Position numbers and translations under genes: made by a program
Shown: piece by piece, positions 41,255 to 49,691 of the stretch
Layout: each line of letters opens with the position of its first letter
How positions within the stretch are numbered: the stretch's first letter is position 1
Source of the DNA: Lentzea jiangxiensis
GTDB taxonomy: Bacteria > Actinomycetota > Actinomycetes > Mycobacteriales > Pseudonocardiaceae
Direction: 5' to 3'
Length of the DNA: 64,000 bases
Assembly (NCBI RefSeq): GCF_900104175.1
Contig: NZ_FNIX01000026.1
Span: 1 to 64,000 of the forward strand
The notes under the pieces: generated by a model
The model's input: only the letters and a program-made list of their open reading frames with translations
The model's database searches: none
Told to the model about the DNA's origin: nothing

Positions 41255-41560
41255 GTGACCCTCGACGAACTGCGCGCCACGGCGGCCGCCCGGCACGACA
41301 CGTGCGCCCAGATCAAGAAGATGATCGTCTCGCGGCTCGACCTGCCGATCGAGCCCGCGTGGATCACCGACGACCAGCCCCTGTTCGGCCGCGGCCTCGA
41401 GCTCGACAGCCTCGACGTGCTGGAGCTGTACGTGGCGATCGAGGCCGAGTTCGGCGTCGCTCTCTACGACAGCGACATGTCGGTGTTCGGTTCGGTGTCG
41501 CGCCTGGCCGACCACGTGAACCCGGCCCTGGCCGAGCGGGCGCCGACCGGTTCGGCATGA
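41255..41560 (+). CDS. Acyl carrier protein
   Basis: This 101-residue carrier has the phosphopantetheine site LELDSLDVLELYVAIEAEFG with an intact DSL serine. An extra 15-20 residues at the N-terminus precede helix 1. A GTG start at 41255 follows GGAAGG. Its stop overlaps the dehydratase start (ATGA). It is the carrier for the KS/CLF, KR and DH encoded beside it and is unlike the type II aromatic ACPs in its GRGLELDSL loop. Confidence 0.92.
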   Translation: MTLDELRATAAARHDTCAQIKKMIVSRLDLPIEPAWITDDQPLFGRGLELDSLDVLELYVAIEAEFGVALYDSDMSVFGSVSRLADHVNPALAERAPTGSA

Positions 41561-42036
41561 CGGCGACCCGGGAGCCCGTGCGGGCGGGGACGTCGCTGAC
41601 CAACGACCAGCTCCGGGAGATCCTGCCGCACCGGTGGCCCTTCCTGCTGATCGACCGGGTCGAGAAGGTCTCCCCCGGCGTCGGCGCGGTCGGGATCAAG
41701 AACGTCGCCGCCACGGAGATGTGGTTCCAGGGGCACTTCCCGAGCGCGGCCGTGCTTCCGGGCGTGATCGTCGTCGAGGCGATGGCCCAGCTGGCCGGCG
41801 TGGTGGTCGCCCTCGCCGGCGCGGGGCCCATCGGCTACCTGGCGGGCGTGCGGGCGATGCGGTTCCGCCGCCCCGTCGTGCCAGGGGACCAGCTCCTCCT
41901 CACCGCCGACCGCACGGCGGGAGGCCGGGGCTTCACCGAGTTCAAGGTGAGCGCCAGGGTCGACGGCCAGGTCGCCGCCGAGGGCACCATCACCATCGCC
42001 GACCCGGCAGCCACCAGCCCTACCGGAAAGGTCTGA
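41557..42036 (+). CDS. FabZ-like 3-hydroxyacyl-ACP dehydratase
   Basis: This 159-residue hot-dog protein has the FabZ marks LPHRWPFLLIDRV, the catalytic histidine in FQGHFPSAAVLPG and the glutamate in VVEAMAQLAG. It should dehydrate beta-hydroxyacyl-ACP to the enoyl form. With a KR but no enoyl reductase in the operon, a conjugated polyene chain is the expected product, as in reducing type II systems. About 15 residues precede the usual FabZ start. Confidence 0.9.
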   Translation: MTATREPVRAGTSLTNDQLREILPHRWPFLLIDRVEKVSPGVGAVGIKNVAATEMWFQGHFPSAAVLPGVIVVEAMAQLAGVVVALAGAGPIGYLAGVRAMRFRRPVVPGDQLLLTADRTAGGRGFTEFKVSARVDGQVAAEGTITIADPAATSPTGKV

Positions 42037-42041
42037 CACCA

Positions 42042-43115
42042 ATGGAATCCCTGACGTCGCCGGTGAAGGCCGCGCACCCCGAGGGTGCCGCGTACGGCAC
42101 CGTCCTGGACGCCGAGGTCGCACTTCGGTTCAGCACGCTCGACGCCGAGTACGAGGCGATCCGGGAGCGGGCCGCCCTGCTGGACCTGTCCGGCGAGCGG
42201 ATCATCGAGCTCTCCGGCCGAGACGCCGTCGAGTTCGCGCAGAAGGTGCTGGCGCGCGACGTGGAGTACCTGACCGCCGAGCGCTGCATGACGAGCCTGG
42301 TGCTCGCCGAGGACGGCACCGTCGTGGACCAGGTCGTGGTGTGGGGCCGGGAGGACAGCCTGCTGCTGGAGTCCTCCACCGGCGCGGGCACCCGGCTGCT
42401 GGAGCACCTGCGCGCACATGCCGAGCCCGGCGTGGAGATCACCGACCGCACCGCCGAGTACGCGCTCTTCGGCCTGGAGGGCCCGTACGCGTGGGGCGTG
42501 GTCGGCCGGCTGATCGACGGCGAGCTGGCTTCACTGCCGTTCGAATCCATTGTGGACACCCAGTGGGACGGCGTGGACGTCCTTTTCGGACGCACCGGCG
42601 TGACGGGTGAGTACGGGTACAAGGTGCTGGTGCCGCGCGAGTCGGCCGAGCGGCTGTGGACCAAGGCCCTGGAGCACGCCGTGCCCGCCGGTCAGGAGGC
42701 CGTCGAGCTGGCGATGCTGGAGGTGCGGCAGCCGGTCGTGCGCCACGAGGCGGGCGAGGGCGTCGACGTGCTGGAGATGGGCGCGGGCTGGCTCGTGGAC
42801 ATCACCAAGGACGAGTTCGTCGGACGTGACGCCGTGGTGGCCGCCTTCGAGGGCACGGCGGAGCGCCGCACCGTCGGCTTCTCCGGCGGCACCGAGGTGC
42901 CCGCGCCGGGAACGCCGGTCACCGTGGGCGGGGAGAAGATCGGCGAGGTCGTCCACGCCGTGCACAGCGTCGGGCTGAAGTCCTCCCTCGGCCTGCTGCG
43001 GCTGCCGCCGGACCTGGCCGCCGCCGGGCTCACCCTCACCGTCGGCGACACCGAGGTCGTCACGCTGACCAGCCCGTACGTCACGCCCAAGAGCTGGAGC
43101 ACCCCGATCATCTGA
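42042..43115 (+). CDS. GcvT-like (aminomethyltransferase/YgfZ family) protein
   Basis: This 357-residue protein has the GcvT fold. An N-terminal folate-binding region (about 25-260) runs from ERAALLDLSGERIIELSGRD to a GRTGVTGEYGYKVLVP block and WLVDITKDEFVGRDAV. A C-terminal barrel (about 270-355) ends TSPYVTPKSW. Family members use tetrahydrofolate to accept one-carbon units (glycine cleavage, O-demethylation) or act in Fe-S assembly. No glycine-cleavage partners are present. In the middle of a polyketide operon it may demethylate or transfer a one-carbon unit, or have lost catalysis and act as a cyclase-like helper; the sequence does not decide. Confidence 0.85.
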   Translation: MESLTSPVKAAHPEGAAYGTVLDAEVALRFSTLDAEYEAIRERAALLDLSGERIIELSGRDAVEFAQKVLARDVEYLTAERCMTSLVLAEDGTVVDQVVVWGREDSLLLESSTGAGTRLLEHLRAHAEPGVEITDRTAEYALFGLEGPYAWGVVGRLIDGELASLPFESIVDTQWDGVDVLFGRTGVTGEYGYKVLVPRESAERLWTKALEHAVPAGQEAVELAMLEVRQPVVRHEAGEGVDVLEMGAGWLVDITKDEFVGRDAVVAAFEGTAERRTVGFSGGTEVPAPGTPVTVGGEKIGEVVHAVHSVGLKSSLGLLRLPPDLAAAGLTLTVGDTEVVTLTSPYVTPKSWSTPII

Positions 43116-43121
43116 TCTGGT

Positions 43122-43143
43122 CCCCCGGGCCGTCGCCCGGGGG
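43122..43143 (+). other. Intra-operon hairpin before the KS-CLF gene
   Basis: A perfect 9-bp stem (CCCCCGGGC with GCCCGGGGG) and a CGTC tetraloop lie in the 46-base gap before the KS-CLF gene. No U-tract follows, so it may protect or process the mRNA rather than terminate. Confidence 0.5.
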
Positions 43144-43161
43144 TCGCGAGGAGGAGCAAGC

Positions 43162-45435
43162 ATGGCGCTGCGGCCAGTGGTCATCACCGGAGTCGGGGTG
43201 ATCTGCGCGGTGGGCCGGGACCCGGAGGAGTTCTGGGCGCGGCTCACCGCGGGCGCGGGCGGCATCACCGCCGTGGAGGACGAACGGTTCGCCGCGTTCG
43301 AGGCCAGGTTCGCGGGCCAGGTGCCCGACGAGTGGATCGACGCGCAGTTGCCGGCCGAGGACACCGGGCTGGACCGCACGGCCCGGCTCGCGCTCGTCGC
43401 CGCCCGGCAGGCGGTCACCCAGGCAGGGCTGGGCGCCGCCACGCCCGCGACCCTGCCCGGCGAGCGGTTCGGGCTGGTCCTCGGCAAGTGCCAGGCCACC
43501 CCGACCGCGGCGGGCGGCTACCAGCCCATGCACGCCACCGGTGACGTCGTCGCCGGCAAGCTGGGCATGACCGGCCCGCGCATCCTGGTCTCGACCGCGT
43601 GCGCGGCGGGCGGCAACGCGGTCGGCCTGGCCAAGGACAAGATCCTCACCGGGGAAGCGGACGTGGTGCTCGCCGGTGGCGTCGACCCGCTGCTGTTCGG
43701 CACCTACGCGGGGTTCGCGGGCCTGCAGGCCCTCAGCGCCCGCCCGTGCGGCCCCTACAGCCGCTCGGACGGCCTGAACCTGGGCGAGGGCGCCGCGTTC
43801 CTGGTCGTGGAGGCGCTGGACCACGCGCTGGCCAGGGGCGCGGAGCCGTTGGCGGAGGTCGCGGGCTACGGCCTGTCCGCCGACGCCTACCACGCCACCG
43901 CACCGGATCCGACCGGCCGCGGCGGCACCACGGCCATGCGCCGGGCGCTGTCCGACGCCGGTCTGGACCCCGACGCCGTGGACTACGTCAACGGGCACGG
44001 CACCGGCACGCCCGCCAACGACGCCATGGAGAAGAAGGTCATGCGCGCCGTGTTCGGCGAGCGGGCGCCGCAGGTGCCGACCAGCAGCATCAAGAGCTTC
44101 ATCGGACACACGCTGGGCGCGGCGGGCGCGGTCGAGGCGGTGGCCAGCGTGCTGGCACTGCGCACCGCGACCGCGCCGCCCACCATCGGGTTCACCGACG
44201 AGGCCATCGCGGAGTCCACCTTGGACTTCGTGCCGAACACCGCGCGCCCTCTGCACATGGACGTCGTGGTGTCCAACAACTACGCGTTCGGCGGCAACAA
44301 CGCCTCGCTCGTGCTGCGCCGCCCCGGTGGTCCGCGCGAGTACGACGAGCTGCCCGCCACCGAGGTCGTCCTCACCGGCCTCGGACCTGTCACCGGCCTG
44401 GGCACCGGCATCGCCGAGGTCGCCGAGGCGGTCGCCAACGGCCGCACCGCGGTCGGCGCGGCGCCGTCCCTGGAAGGCCGCACGTTCGCGCCGCGCTCGC
44501 TGTGGCGGCACATGAACAACCTGTCCCGCATGGCGATCGCCGCCTCCCGGCTGGCCTGGGAGGACGCCGGGCTGAAGCTGCCCCGCGCCGCCCTGGACAA
44601 CGTGGGCGTCATCTTCGCCACCGCGGCGGGCTCGGTGGAGAGCACCGACGGGTTCGACGAGAGCGTGCTGGCCAACCCGAACAAGCCCGCCGTGCTCAGC
44701 TTCTCCAACGTGGTGCTCAACGCCACCGGCGGCGCCGTGTGCCAGACCCTGGGCCTGCGCGGCCCGACCACGACGATCTGCAACGGCAACGCGTCGGCTT
44801 CCATCGCGCTGGACTGCGCGGTGGAAGCCGTTCGGGCTGGCAAGGCGGACGTGGTGGTCGTGGTCGCCGCCGACGAGGCACCGAGGCCCGGCGACGGCAC
44901 GCGGGTGGACCCCTACGACCGGAACTCGGGCGAGGCGCCCGCGTCCGCGTCGGTGGCCCTGGTCGTCGAGTCCGCCGCGCACGCCGCGGCCAGAGGCGCG
45001 ACCCCGTACGCGCGGGTGCTGGGCAGCGCCCACGCGAGCGCGGGTGCGGGCGACGAGCGGTCCCTGGTGGAGCGCGCCATCGCCGCGCTGCCCACCGAAG
45101 GCGTGGACCTCGTGGTCGGTGCGGCCACCGGCGGCGCGGCCGACGAGGCGGAGGCGGGCGCGGTGCTCGACGCCGTCCCGTCCGCCCGGCTCACCGCCAC
45201 CGCGGGCCTGACCGGTGACGCGGGCGCGGCCACCGGCGCGCTGAACCTGGCGCTGGCCGCGCTCGCCTTGCGCGACGGTGTCGCACCGGCCATCGCAGGG
45301 CTGACCAGCCCTCGCGCCGGCACGGTCGAGTCCTACGTCACCAAGCCCGAGCTGCCGGCCACGCCGGCCAAGGCCCTCGTGCTCAGCGCCGCGCCCGGCT
45401 CGGTGCGCGGAGGAACCCTGCTGGGTGCGGTATGA
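43162..45435 (+). CDS. Fused ketosynthase - chain-length-factor-like protein
   Basis: This 757-residue protein contains two FabF-type halves. The first (about 1-390) is a complete KS with C147 (STACAAG), H279 (GHGTGT), H316 (FIGHTLGAAG) and the NNYAFGGNN loop. The second (about 400-757) starts again with a TGLGPVTGLGTG strand but has N543 where the cysteine should be (TTTICNGNASAS) and lacks both histidines, as expected for a chain-length factor. KS and CLF are normally separate coupled genes in type II PKSs; here one polypeptide would form the heterodimer within itself. It is the chain-building core of this operon and works with the ACP, KR, DH and AT encoded around it. Confidence 0.93.
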   Translation: MALRPVVITGVGVICAVGRDPEEFWARLTAGAGGITAVEDERFAAFEARFAGQVPDEWIDAQLPAEDTGLDRTARLALVAARQAVTQAGLGAATPATLPGERFGLVLGKCQATPTAAGGYQPMHATGDVVAGKLGMTGPRILVSTACAAGGNAVGLAKDKILTGEADVVLAGGVDPLLFGTYAGFAGLQALSARPCGPYSRSDGLNLGEGAAFLVVEALDHALARGAEPLAEVAGYGLSADAYHATAPDPTGRGGTTAMRRALSDAGLDPDAVDYVNGHGTGTPANDAMEKKVMRAVFGERAPQVPTSSIKSFIGHTLGAAGAVEAVASVLALRTATAPPTIGFTDEAIAESTLDFVPNTARPLHMDVVVSNNYAFGGNNASLVLRRPGGPREYDELPATEVVLTGLGPVTGLGTGIAEVAEAVANGRTAVGAAPSLEGRTFAPRSLWRHMNNLSRMAIAASRLAWEDAGLKLPRAALDNVGVIFATAAGSVESTDGFDESVLANPNKPAVLSFSNVVLNATGGAVCQTLGLRGPTTTICNGNASASIALDCAVEAVRAGKADVVVVVAADEAPRPGDGTRVDPYDRNSGEAPASASVALVVESAAHAAARGATPYARVLGSAHASAGAGDERSLVERAIAALPTEGVDLVVGAATGGAADEAEAGAVLDAVPSARLTATAGLTGDAGAATGALNLALAALALRDGVAPAIAGLTSPRAGTVESYVTKPELPATPAKALVLSAAPGSVRGGTLLGAV

Positions 45436-46160
45436 CCGGTCTGCCCTTCGACGTGCTGGAGACCGACCGGCTGCTCACCACCACCAGGTCGGTGCGCCGC
45501 CGGCTCGACCTCGACCGGCCCGTGCCTCGCGCGGTGCTCGAGGAGGCGCTGGAGATCGCCGTCCAGGCACCGACCGCGAACGACCAGCAGAACTGGCGCT
45601 GGGTCGTGATCACCGAGCAGGCGGTGAAGGACCAGCTGGCGGAGCTGTTCGACATCTCCTGGCAGTTCCACCAGAAGGAGGTGTGGACGCGGTCCGGGCG
45701 CCGGCGCAACACCCCGCAGGCGAGGAAGAACAACGCCTCCGCCGCCGCGCTGGCCGAGACCATCGCCGGGGTGCCCGCGCTGGTGATCCCGTGCGTGCTC
45801 GGCCGGCCGCCGGACATCGGCGCGATCGACGCCGAGTGGCTCGGCGCGACCGGCACCCGCAACCTCGGCACCTGGCAGGAGGGCGTGCGGATCGGGGCCA
45901 TGCGGGCCAGCAACTTCTACGGCTCGATTTTCCCCGCGGTCTGGTCGTTCCAGCTGGCCCTGCGCAGCCGCGGTCTCGGAAGCACGATCACGTGCATGCA
46001 CCTGCCGTTCGAGCGGCAGGTGGGCGAACTGCTCGGCATCCCCGCCGGTGTCACCCAGGTCTGCCTGGTACCGGTCGCCTACACGATCGGCACCGATTTC
46101 CGCCCGGCCAAGCGGGTTCCGGCCAAGGAGCGCACGTCCTGGGAGAGGTGGCAGGCATGA
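45432..46160 (+). CDS. Nitroreductase-family FMN oxidoreductase
   Basis: This 242-residue protein starts with the family FMN motif (TTRSVRRRLDL) and has QAPTANDQQNWRWVVIT and the GSTITCMHLPFE helix region. Members use FMN and NAD(P)H to reduce nitro groups, quinones or enones, and some biosynthetic ones act as dehydrogenases. Its ATG overlaps the KS-CLF stop and its stop overlaps the next gene (ATGA on both sides), so it is tightly coupled. It could saturate or oxidise one bond of the polyketide; the role is open. Confidence 0.87.
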   Translation: MTGLPFDVLETDRLLTTTRSVRRRLDLDRPVPRAVLEEALEIAVQAPTANDQQNWRWVVITEQAVKDQLAELFDISWQFHQKEVWTRSGRRRNTPQARKNNASAAALAETIAGVPALVIPCVLGRPPDIGAIDAEWLGATGTRNLGTWQEGVRIGAMRASNFYGSIFPAVWSFQLALRSRGLGSTITCMHLPFERQVGELLGIPAGVTQVCLVPVAYTIGTDFRPAKRVPAKERTSWERWQA

Positions 46161-47407
46161 CCGTCGAGCACAACGGGATCGACGTGGTCGTGGTGGGCGG
46201 CGGTATCGCGGGCGCGTCCGCCGCGGCCAACCTCGTGCTGAACGGCCTGTCCGTGGTGCTGTTGGAGAAGCAGGAGACCTACCAGGACATCGTGCGCGGC
46301 GAGTGGATCGCGCCGTGGGGCCTGCGCGAGGCGCAGACGCTGGGCGTCGAAGAGGCGTTCGGACTCGGCGGCGCGTGGGAGATCCGCGAGTGGACGCAGT
46401 GGGACGAGACGGTCGCCCCGGCCGAGGCGGAGACCGTCGACATGACGCGGTTCGTGCCCGGTGTCGGTGGCCCCATGTCGTTCCCGCACCACGAGGTCTG
46501 CGCGCTGATGGCCGAACAGGCCGAGGACGACGGCGCGGAAGTGGTCATGGGCGCGCAGCGGGTCCGGGTCACCGCCGGCACCATCCCGGAGGTCCGCTGG
46601 ACCCACGCCGGACAGGAACACCTCGCCAAGCCGCGCATCGTCATCGGCGCCACCGGCCGCGGCTGCACGGTCGGCCGCCAGGTCGGCGTGTCCATGGCGA
46701 CCTCGGTGCACCACTGGGGCGGCGGGCTGCGGGTCACCGGCCTGGACGACTGGCCGATGGACGTGCAGGCGATGGGCACCGAGGACGAGAAGATGTTCAT
46801 GGTGTTCCCGCAGGGCGACGGCAACGCCCGGCTCTACATCAACTTCCCCACCGCCAACCGGAAGCTCTACCAGGGCCCGGAGGGCGAGAGGCGGTTCATC
46901 GCGGACTTCGAACTGGCGTCCCTGCCCGACCGCGGCAAGGCCGTGTACGGCGCCGCGAAGCCGATCGGGCCGCTCAAGCTGTGGCCGTCGGTGGCGATGT
47001 TCCCCGAGCAGCCGATCGTCCTGGACGGCGTGGTGCTCGTCGGGGACGAGGCGGGCAACGCCGACACCGTGCTCGGTACCGGCCTGTCGTGCAGCCTGCG
47101 CGACACCCGTGCCGTGTGCGAGGTGCTGACCGGAGGCGACGACTGGTCCCCCGCCGCCTTCGAGGGGTACCTGGCCGAGCGGAAGTTCCGGATGGACCGG
47201 CTGCACTTCGGCGCGGGCATCATCGCCAAGCTGCACTGCGAGTTCGGTCCCGTCGCGGCCGAGCGCCGCCGCCGGGCGCGCGAGCTCATGGCCGACAACT
47301 TCGCCGCGTCGGTGACCGGCCTGCTCAACATGGTCCCGCCCGAGGACGTGCCGGAGTTCGGGTTCAGCGAGTTCTTCGCCGAGAGGCTGTTCAGGGAGAG
47401 GGCATGA
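46157..47407 (+). CDS. FAD-dependent oxidoreductase (PHBH-fold monooxygenase)
   Basis: This 416-residue protein has the FAD motif VVVVGGGIAGASAAANLVLN, the ATGRGCTVGRQVG block in place of the usual DG motif, and VLVGDEAGNADTVLGTGLSC for the second FAD contact. The substrate region (QDIVRGEWIAPWGLREAQ) is typical of a less-studied group of actinobacterial monooxygenases. An epoxide-hydrolase-like gene follows with a 4-nt overlap, so epoxidation followed by opening is an attractive pair of steps (inference). Confidence 0.87.
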   Translation: MTVEHNGIDVVVVGGGIAGASAAANLVLNGLSVVLLEKQETYQDIVRGEWIAPWGLREAQTLGVEEAFGLGGAWEIREWTQWDETVAPAEAETVDMTRFVPGVGGPMSFPHHEVCALMAEQAEDDGAEVVMGAQRVRVTAGTIPEVRWTHAGQEHLAKPRIVIGATGRGCTVGRQVGVSMATSVHHWGGGLRVTGLDDWPMDVQAMGTEDEKMFMVFPQGDGNARLYINFPTANRKLYQGPEGERRFIADFELASLPDRGKAVYGAAKPIGPLKLWPSVAMFPEQPIVLDGVVLVGDEAGNADTVLGTGLSCSLRDTRAVCEVLTGGDDWSPAAFEGYLAERKFRMDRLHFGAGIIAKLHCEFGPVAAERRRRARELMADNFAASVTGLLNMVPPEDVPEFGFSEFFAERLFRERA

Positions 47408-48285
47408 GCGTCAAGGACACCCTGCTGACCGGGTCGGCACACGTCAACGGCATCGACATCGCCTACGTGGACAAGGGAGAGGGCGACCCGGTCGTGCTGC
47501 TGCACGGCTTCCCCGACTCGCACTACCTGTGGCGGCACCAGATCGACCCACTGGTCGAGGCGGGCTTCCGCGTCATCGCGCCCGACCTGCGCGGCTTCGG
47601 CGAGTCGAGCAAGCCGCAGGAGGCCGAGGCGTACGACATGCGCACGATCGTCAACGACGTCGTGGCGCTGACGCAGCACCTCGGCATCCCCAAGGCGCAC
47701 ATCGTCGGACACGACTGGGGCGCCGCCATCGCGTGGATGTACGCGTTCCTGATGCCGCGCCGCGTCGACCACCTCGCCGTGCTGTCGGTCGGCCACCCCG
47801 GCGTGTTCGGCACGCCGTCGATCGAACAGCGCAAGGCCAGCTGGTACATGCTCTTCTACCAGTTCCCCGGCGTGAGCGAGCAGCTGCTGCGGCGCAACGG
47901 GTGGCGGCTGTTCAAGGAGATCATGGGCGGCGAGGGCGACCACCAGCGCTACCCGCGCGAGCTGGCCAAGCCGGGCGCGCTCACCGCGGCGCTGAACTGG
48001 TACCGCGCCAACCGCTCCCCCGAGGCCGAGCTGCGCGTGGAGGGCAACTTCCCGCCCGTGCTCGCGCCCACCCTCGGCATCTGGTCCACCGGGGACAAGG
48101 CGCTGCTCGAAGAGGGCATGACGGGTTCGGTGAAGTTCGTCAAGGGCTCGTGGCGCTACGAGCGCGTCGAGGACGCGAGCCACTGGATCCCGCTGGACCA
48201 GCCGGAGATCGTCACGAAGCTGCTGCTGGGTTTCCTGGGCACCGAGAAGGCCGCGGCGGTGCCCACCCGGCGGCGCCGGCTCTGA
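47404..48285 (+). CDS. Epoxide-hydrolase-like alpha/beta hydrolase
   Basis: This 293-residue hydrolase has the oxyanion loop LHGFPDSHYLWRHQ and the nucleophile elbow GHDWGAAIAW with Asp as nucleophile. That residue separates epoxide hydrolases and dehalogenases from esterases. A cap domain follows (about 135-215), and the catalytic histidine is in EDASHWIPLD. It should open an epoxide to a diol, possibly one formed by the preceding FAD enzyme. Some homologues in polyketide clusters instead catalyse ring closure. Confidence 0.9.
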   Translation: MSVKDTLLTGSAHVNGIDIAYVDKGEGDPVVLLHGFPDSHYLWRHQIDPLVEAGFRVIAPDLRGFGESSKPQEAEAYDMRTIVNDVVALTQHLGIPKAHIVGHDWGAAIAWMYAFLMPRRVDHLAVLSVGHPGVFGTPSIEQRKASWYMLFYQFPGVSEQLLRRNGWRLFKEIMGGEGDHQRYPRELAKPGALTAALNWYRANRSPEAELRVEGNFPPVLAPTLGIWSTGDKALLEEGMTGSVKFVKGSWRYERVEDASHWIPLDQPEIVTKLLLGFLGTEKAAAVPTRRRRL

Positions 48286-48336
48286 CCGGCGCCCGGCTCG
48301 TCGGCAAGGGCAGCGCAGAGGACTGGAGGTGCGCAG

Positions 48337-49251
48337 GTGATCGGCTTCGTGTTCCCCGGCCAGGGAACGGTCCGGATCGGCATGGGCGGCTGGCTGCGCC
48401 GCGACCCGGTGGGCGCGGCGGTGGTCGCGCGCGCCGACAAGCTGCTGCCCGAGCCGGTGTCGGAGCTGTGCGCCCGCGGGCCGCTGGACAAGCTCGTCGA
48501 CACCCTGCACGCGCAGCCCGCCGTGACCGCGTGCAACCTCGCCGCGCTCGCGGTCCTGCGGGAACGCGGCGTGGCGCCGGACGTCGTCGCCGGGCACAGC
48601 GTCGGTGAGATCAGCGCGTTGTGCGCGGCGGGCGTGCTGGACGTCGACACCGCACTGCACCTGGTCGCCGTCCGCGCCCGGCTCATGGCCGAGCTGCCCG
48701 GCACCGGTGGCATGACGGCCGTGCTGGGGCTGACGCCGCAGCGGGTGGAGGAACTGGCCGCCGAGGCCGCCGGGCCGGCTGAGCCGCTGGTCGTCGGCCT
48801 GGAGAACGCGCCGGACCACACCGTGGTCTCCGGCGCGACCGCCGCCGTCGAGCGGCTCGTCGCGCTGGCCGGAGCGGCCGGCGCCCGCAAGGTGGTGGCG
48901 CTCAAGGTGAGCAACGCGTTCCACTCGCCGCTGATGGCGGGCGCGCTGGACGGCTGGGCCGAGGCGGTGCGCGCGACACCGATGCGCTCGCCGCGCGTCC
49001 CGGTGGTCCCGAACGCGACCGCCGAACCCACCACGGACCTCCCGACCATCGTGGACGCGCTGATCGCGCAGCTCACGGAGCGGGTGCGGTGGACGGAAAC
49101 CATGCGCGTGCTCGCCGATGCGGAGACCCTGGTCGAGGTCGGCGACAGCAAGGTGCTCGCCGGCCTGCTCCGCGGCGTCGGCTCGAGCTGCGTCAGCATG
49201 GCCGACCCGGCCGCCGTGCGCAGGCTGCGCCGCCCGGAGCCCGCGGCATGA
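48337..49251 (+). CDS. Discrete acyl-CoA:ACP malonyltransferase (FabD-like)
   Basis: This 304-residue AT has the GFVFPGQG start, the nucleophile motif GHSVGEIS and NAFHSPLM, which marks malonyl specificity. It should load malonyl onto the ACP encoded by the same operon; many type II clusters borrow FabD instead, so a dedicated copy is notable. The GTG start follows TGGAGG. Its stop overlaps the next gene by 4 nt. The region around 85-90 (AGHSVGE) is intact, so it is probably active. Confidence 0.9.
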   Translation: MIGFVFPGQGTVRIGMGGWLRRDPVGAAVVARADKLLPEPVSELCARGPLDKLVDTLHAQPAVTACNLAALAVLRERGVAPDVVAGHSVGEISALCAAGVLDVDTALHLVAVRARLMAELPGTGGMTAVLGLTPQRVEELAAEAAGPAEPLVVGLENAPDHTVVSGATAAVERLVALAGAAGARKVVALKVSNAFHSPLMAGALDGWAEAVRATPMRSPRVPVVPNATAEPTTDLPTIVDALIAQLTERVRWTETMRVLADAETLVEVGDSKVLAGLLRGVGSSCVSMADPAAVRRLRRPEPAA

Positions 49252-49691
49252 CCAGGTGGGGCAGCGCCGCGGTCGCCTTCGGCGGGCTGACCGCACCGTG
49301 GCAGCTGGTCGAGCCGATGCCGCTGGAGGTCGTGTTCACCCGCCCGGAACGGCTGCGGTCCGGCGCCGGCCGCACCCTGCAGCACTGGGCGGGCCGGCTC
49401 GCGGCCAAGTACGCCGTGCTGCGCCTGCTGGACGAGCCCGTGACCGCGGAGCACCTGGGGGCGGTGGAGGTGCTCCCCCTGCCCGCTCCCCTCTGCAGCC
49501 GCACGGCGGCCTGCCTGCACGGCCACCCGCCGGGCGTGCGCCTGATCGGCCCGCTGGACGGGCGGGAGGCGGCGGGCACCCGCGTCCGCGTCTCCGTCAG
49601 CCACACCGCCGACCTCGCGTTCGCGGTGGCGCTGACCGCGGCCCGGCTGCCCGAGGACCACGACCTGGAAGCGGTGACCGCATGGACCTGA
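49248..49691 (+). CDS. AcpS-like (phosphopantetheinyl transferase fold) protein, degenerate
   Basis: This 147-residue protein has the later AcpS motifs: FTRPERL, WAGRLAAKYAVLRLL (the KEA motif with the metal-binding Glu replaced by Tyr) and RVSVSHTADLAFAVAL. It lacks the N-terminal GxDxV motif with the other metal ligand. It is thus unlikely to act alone as a holo-ACP synthase. The protein encoded at 51320-51835 keeps the motifs missing here. The ATG overlaps the AT stop, and the 3' end overlaps the next gene by 10 bases. Confidence 0.7.
   Translation: MTRWGSAAVAFGGLTAPWQLVEPMPLEVVFTRPERLRSGAGRTLQHWAGRLAAKYAVLRLLDEPVTAEHLGAVEVLPLPAPLCSRTAACLHGHPPGVRLIGPLDGREAAGTRVRVSVSHTADLAFAVALTAARLPEDHDLEAVTAWT

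Noticed and set aside
46867..49296. 809-codon minus-strand open frame
   Set aside because: Opposite the FAD oxidoreductase, hydrolase and AT genes, all of which have intact catalytic motifs on the plus strand.
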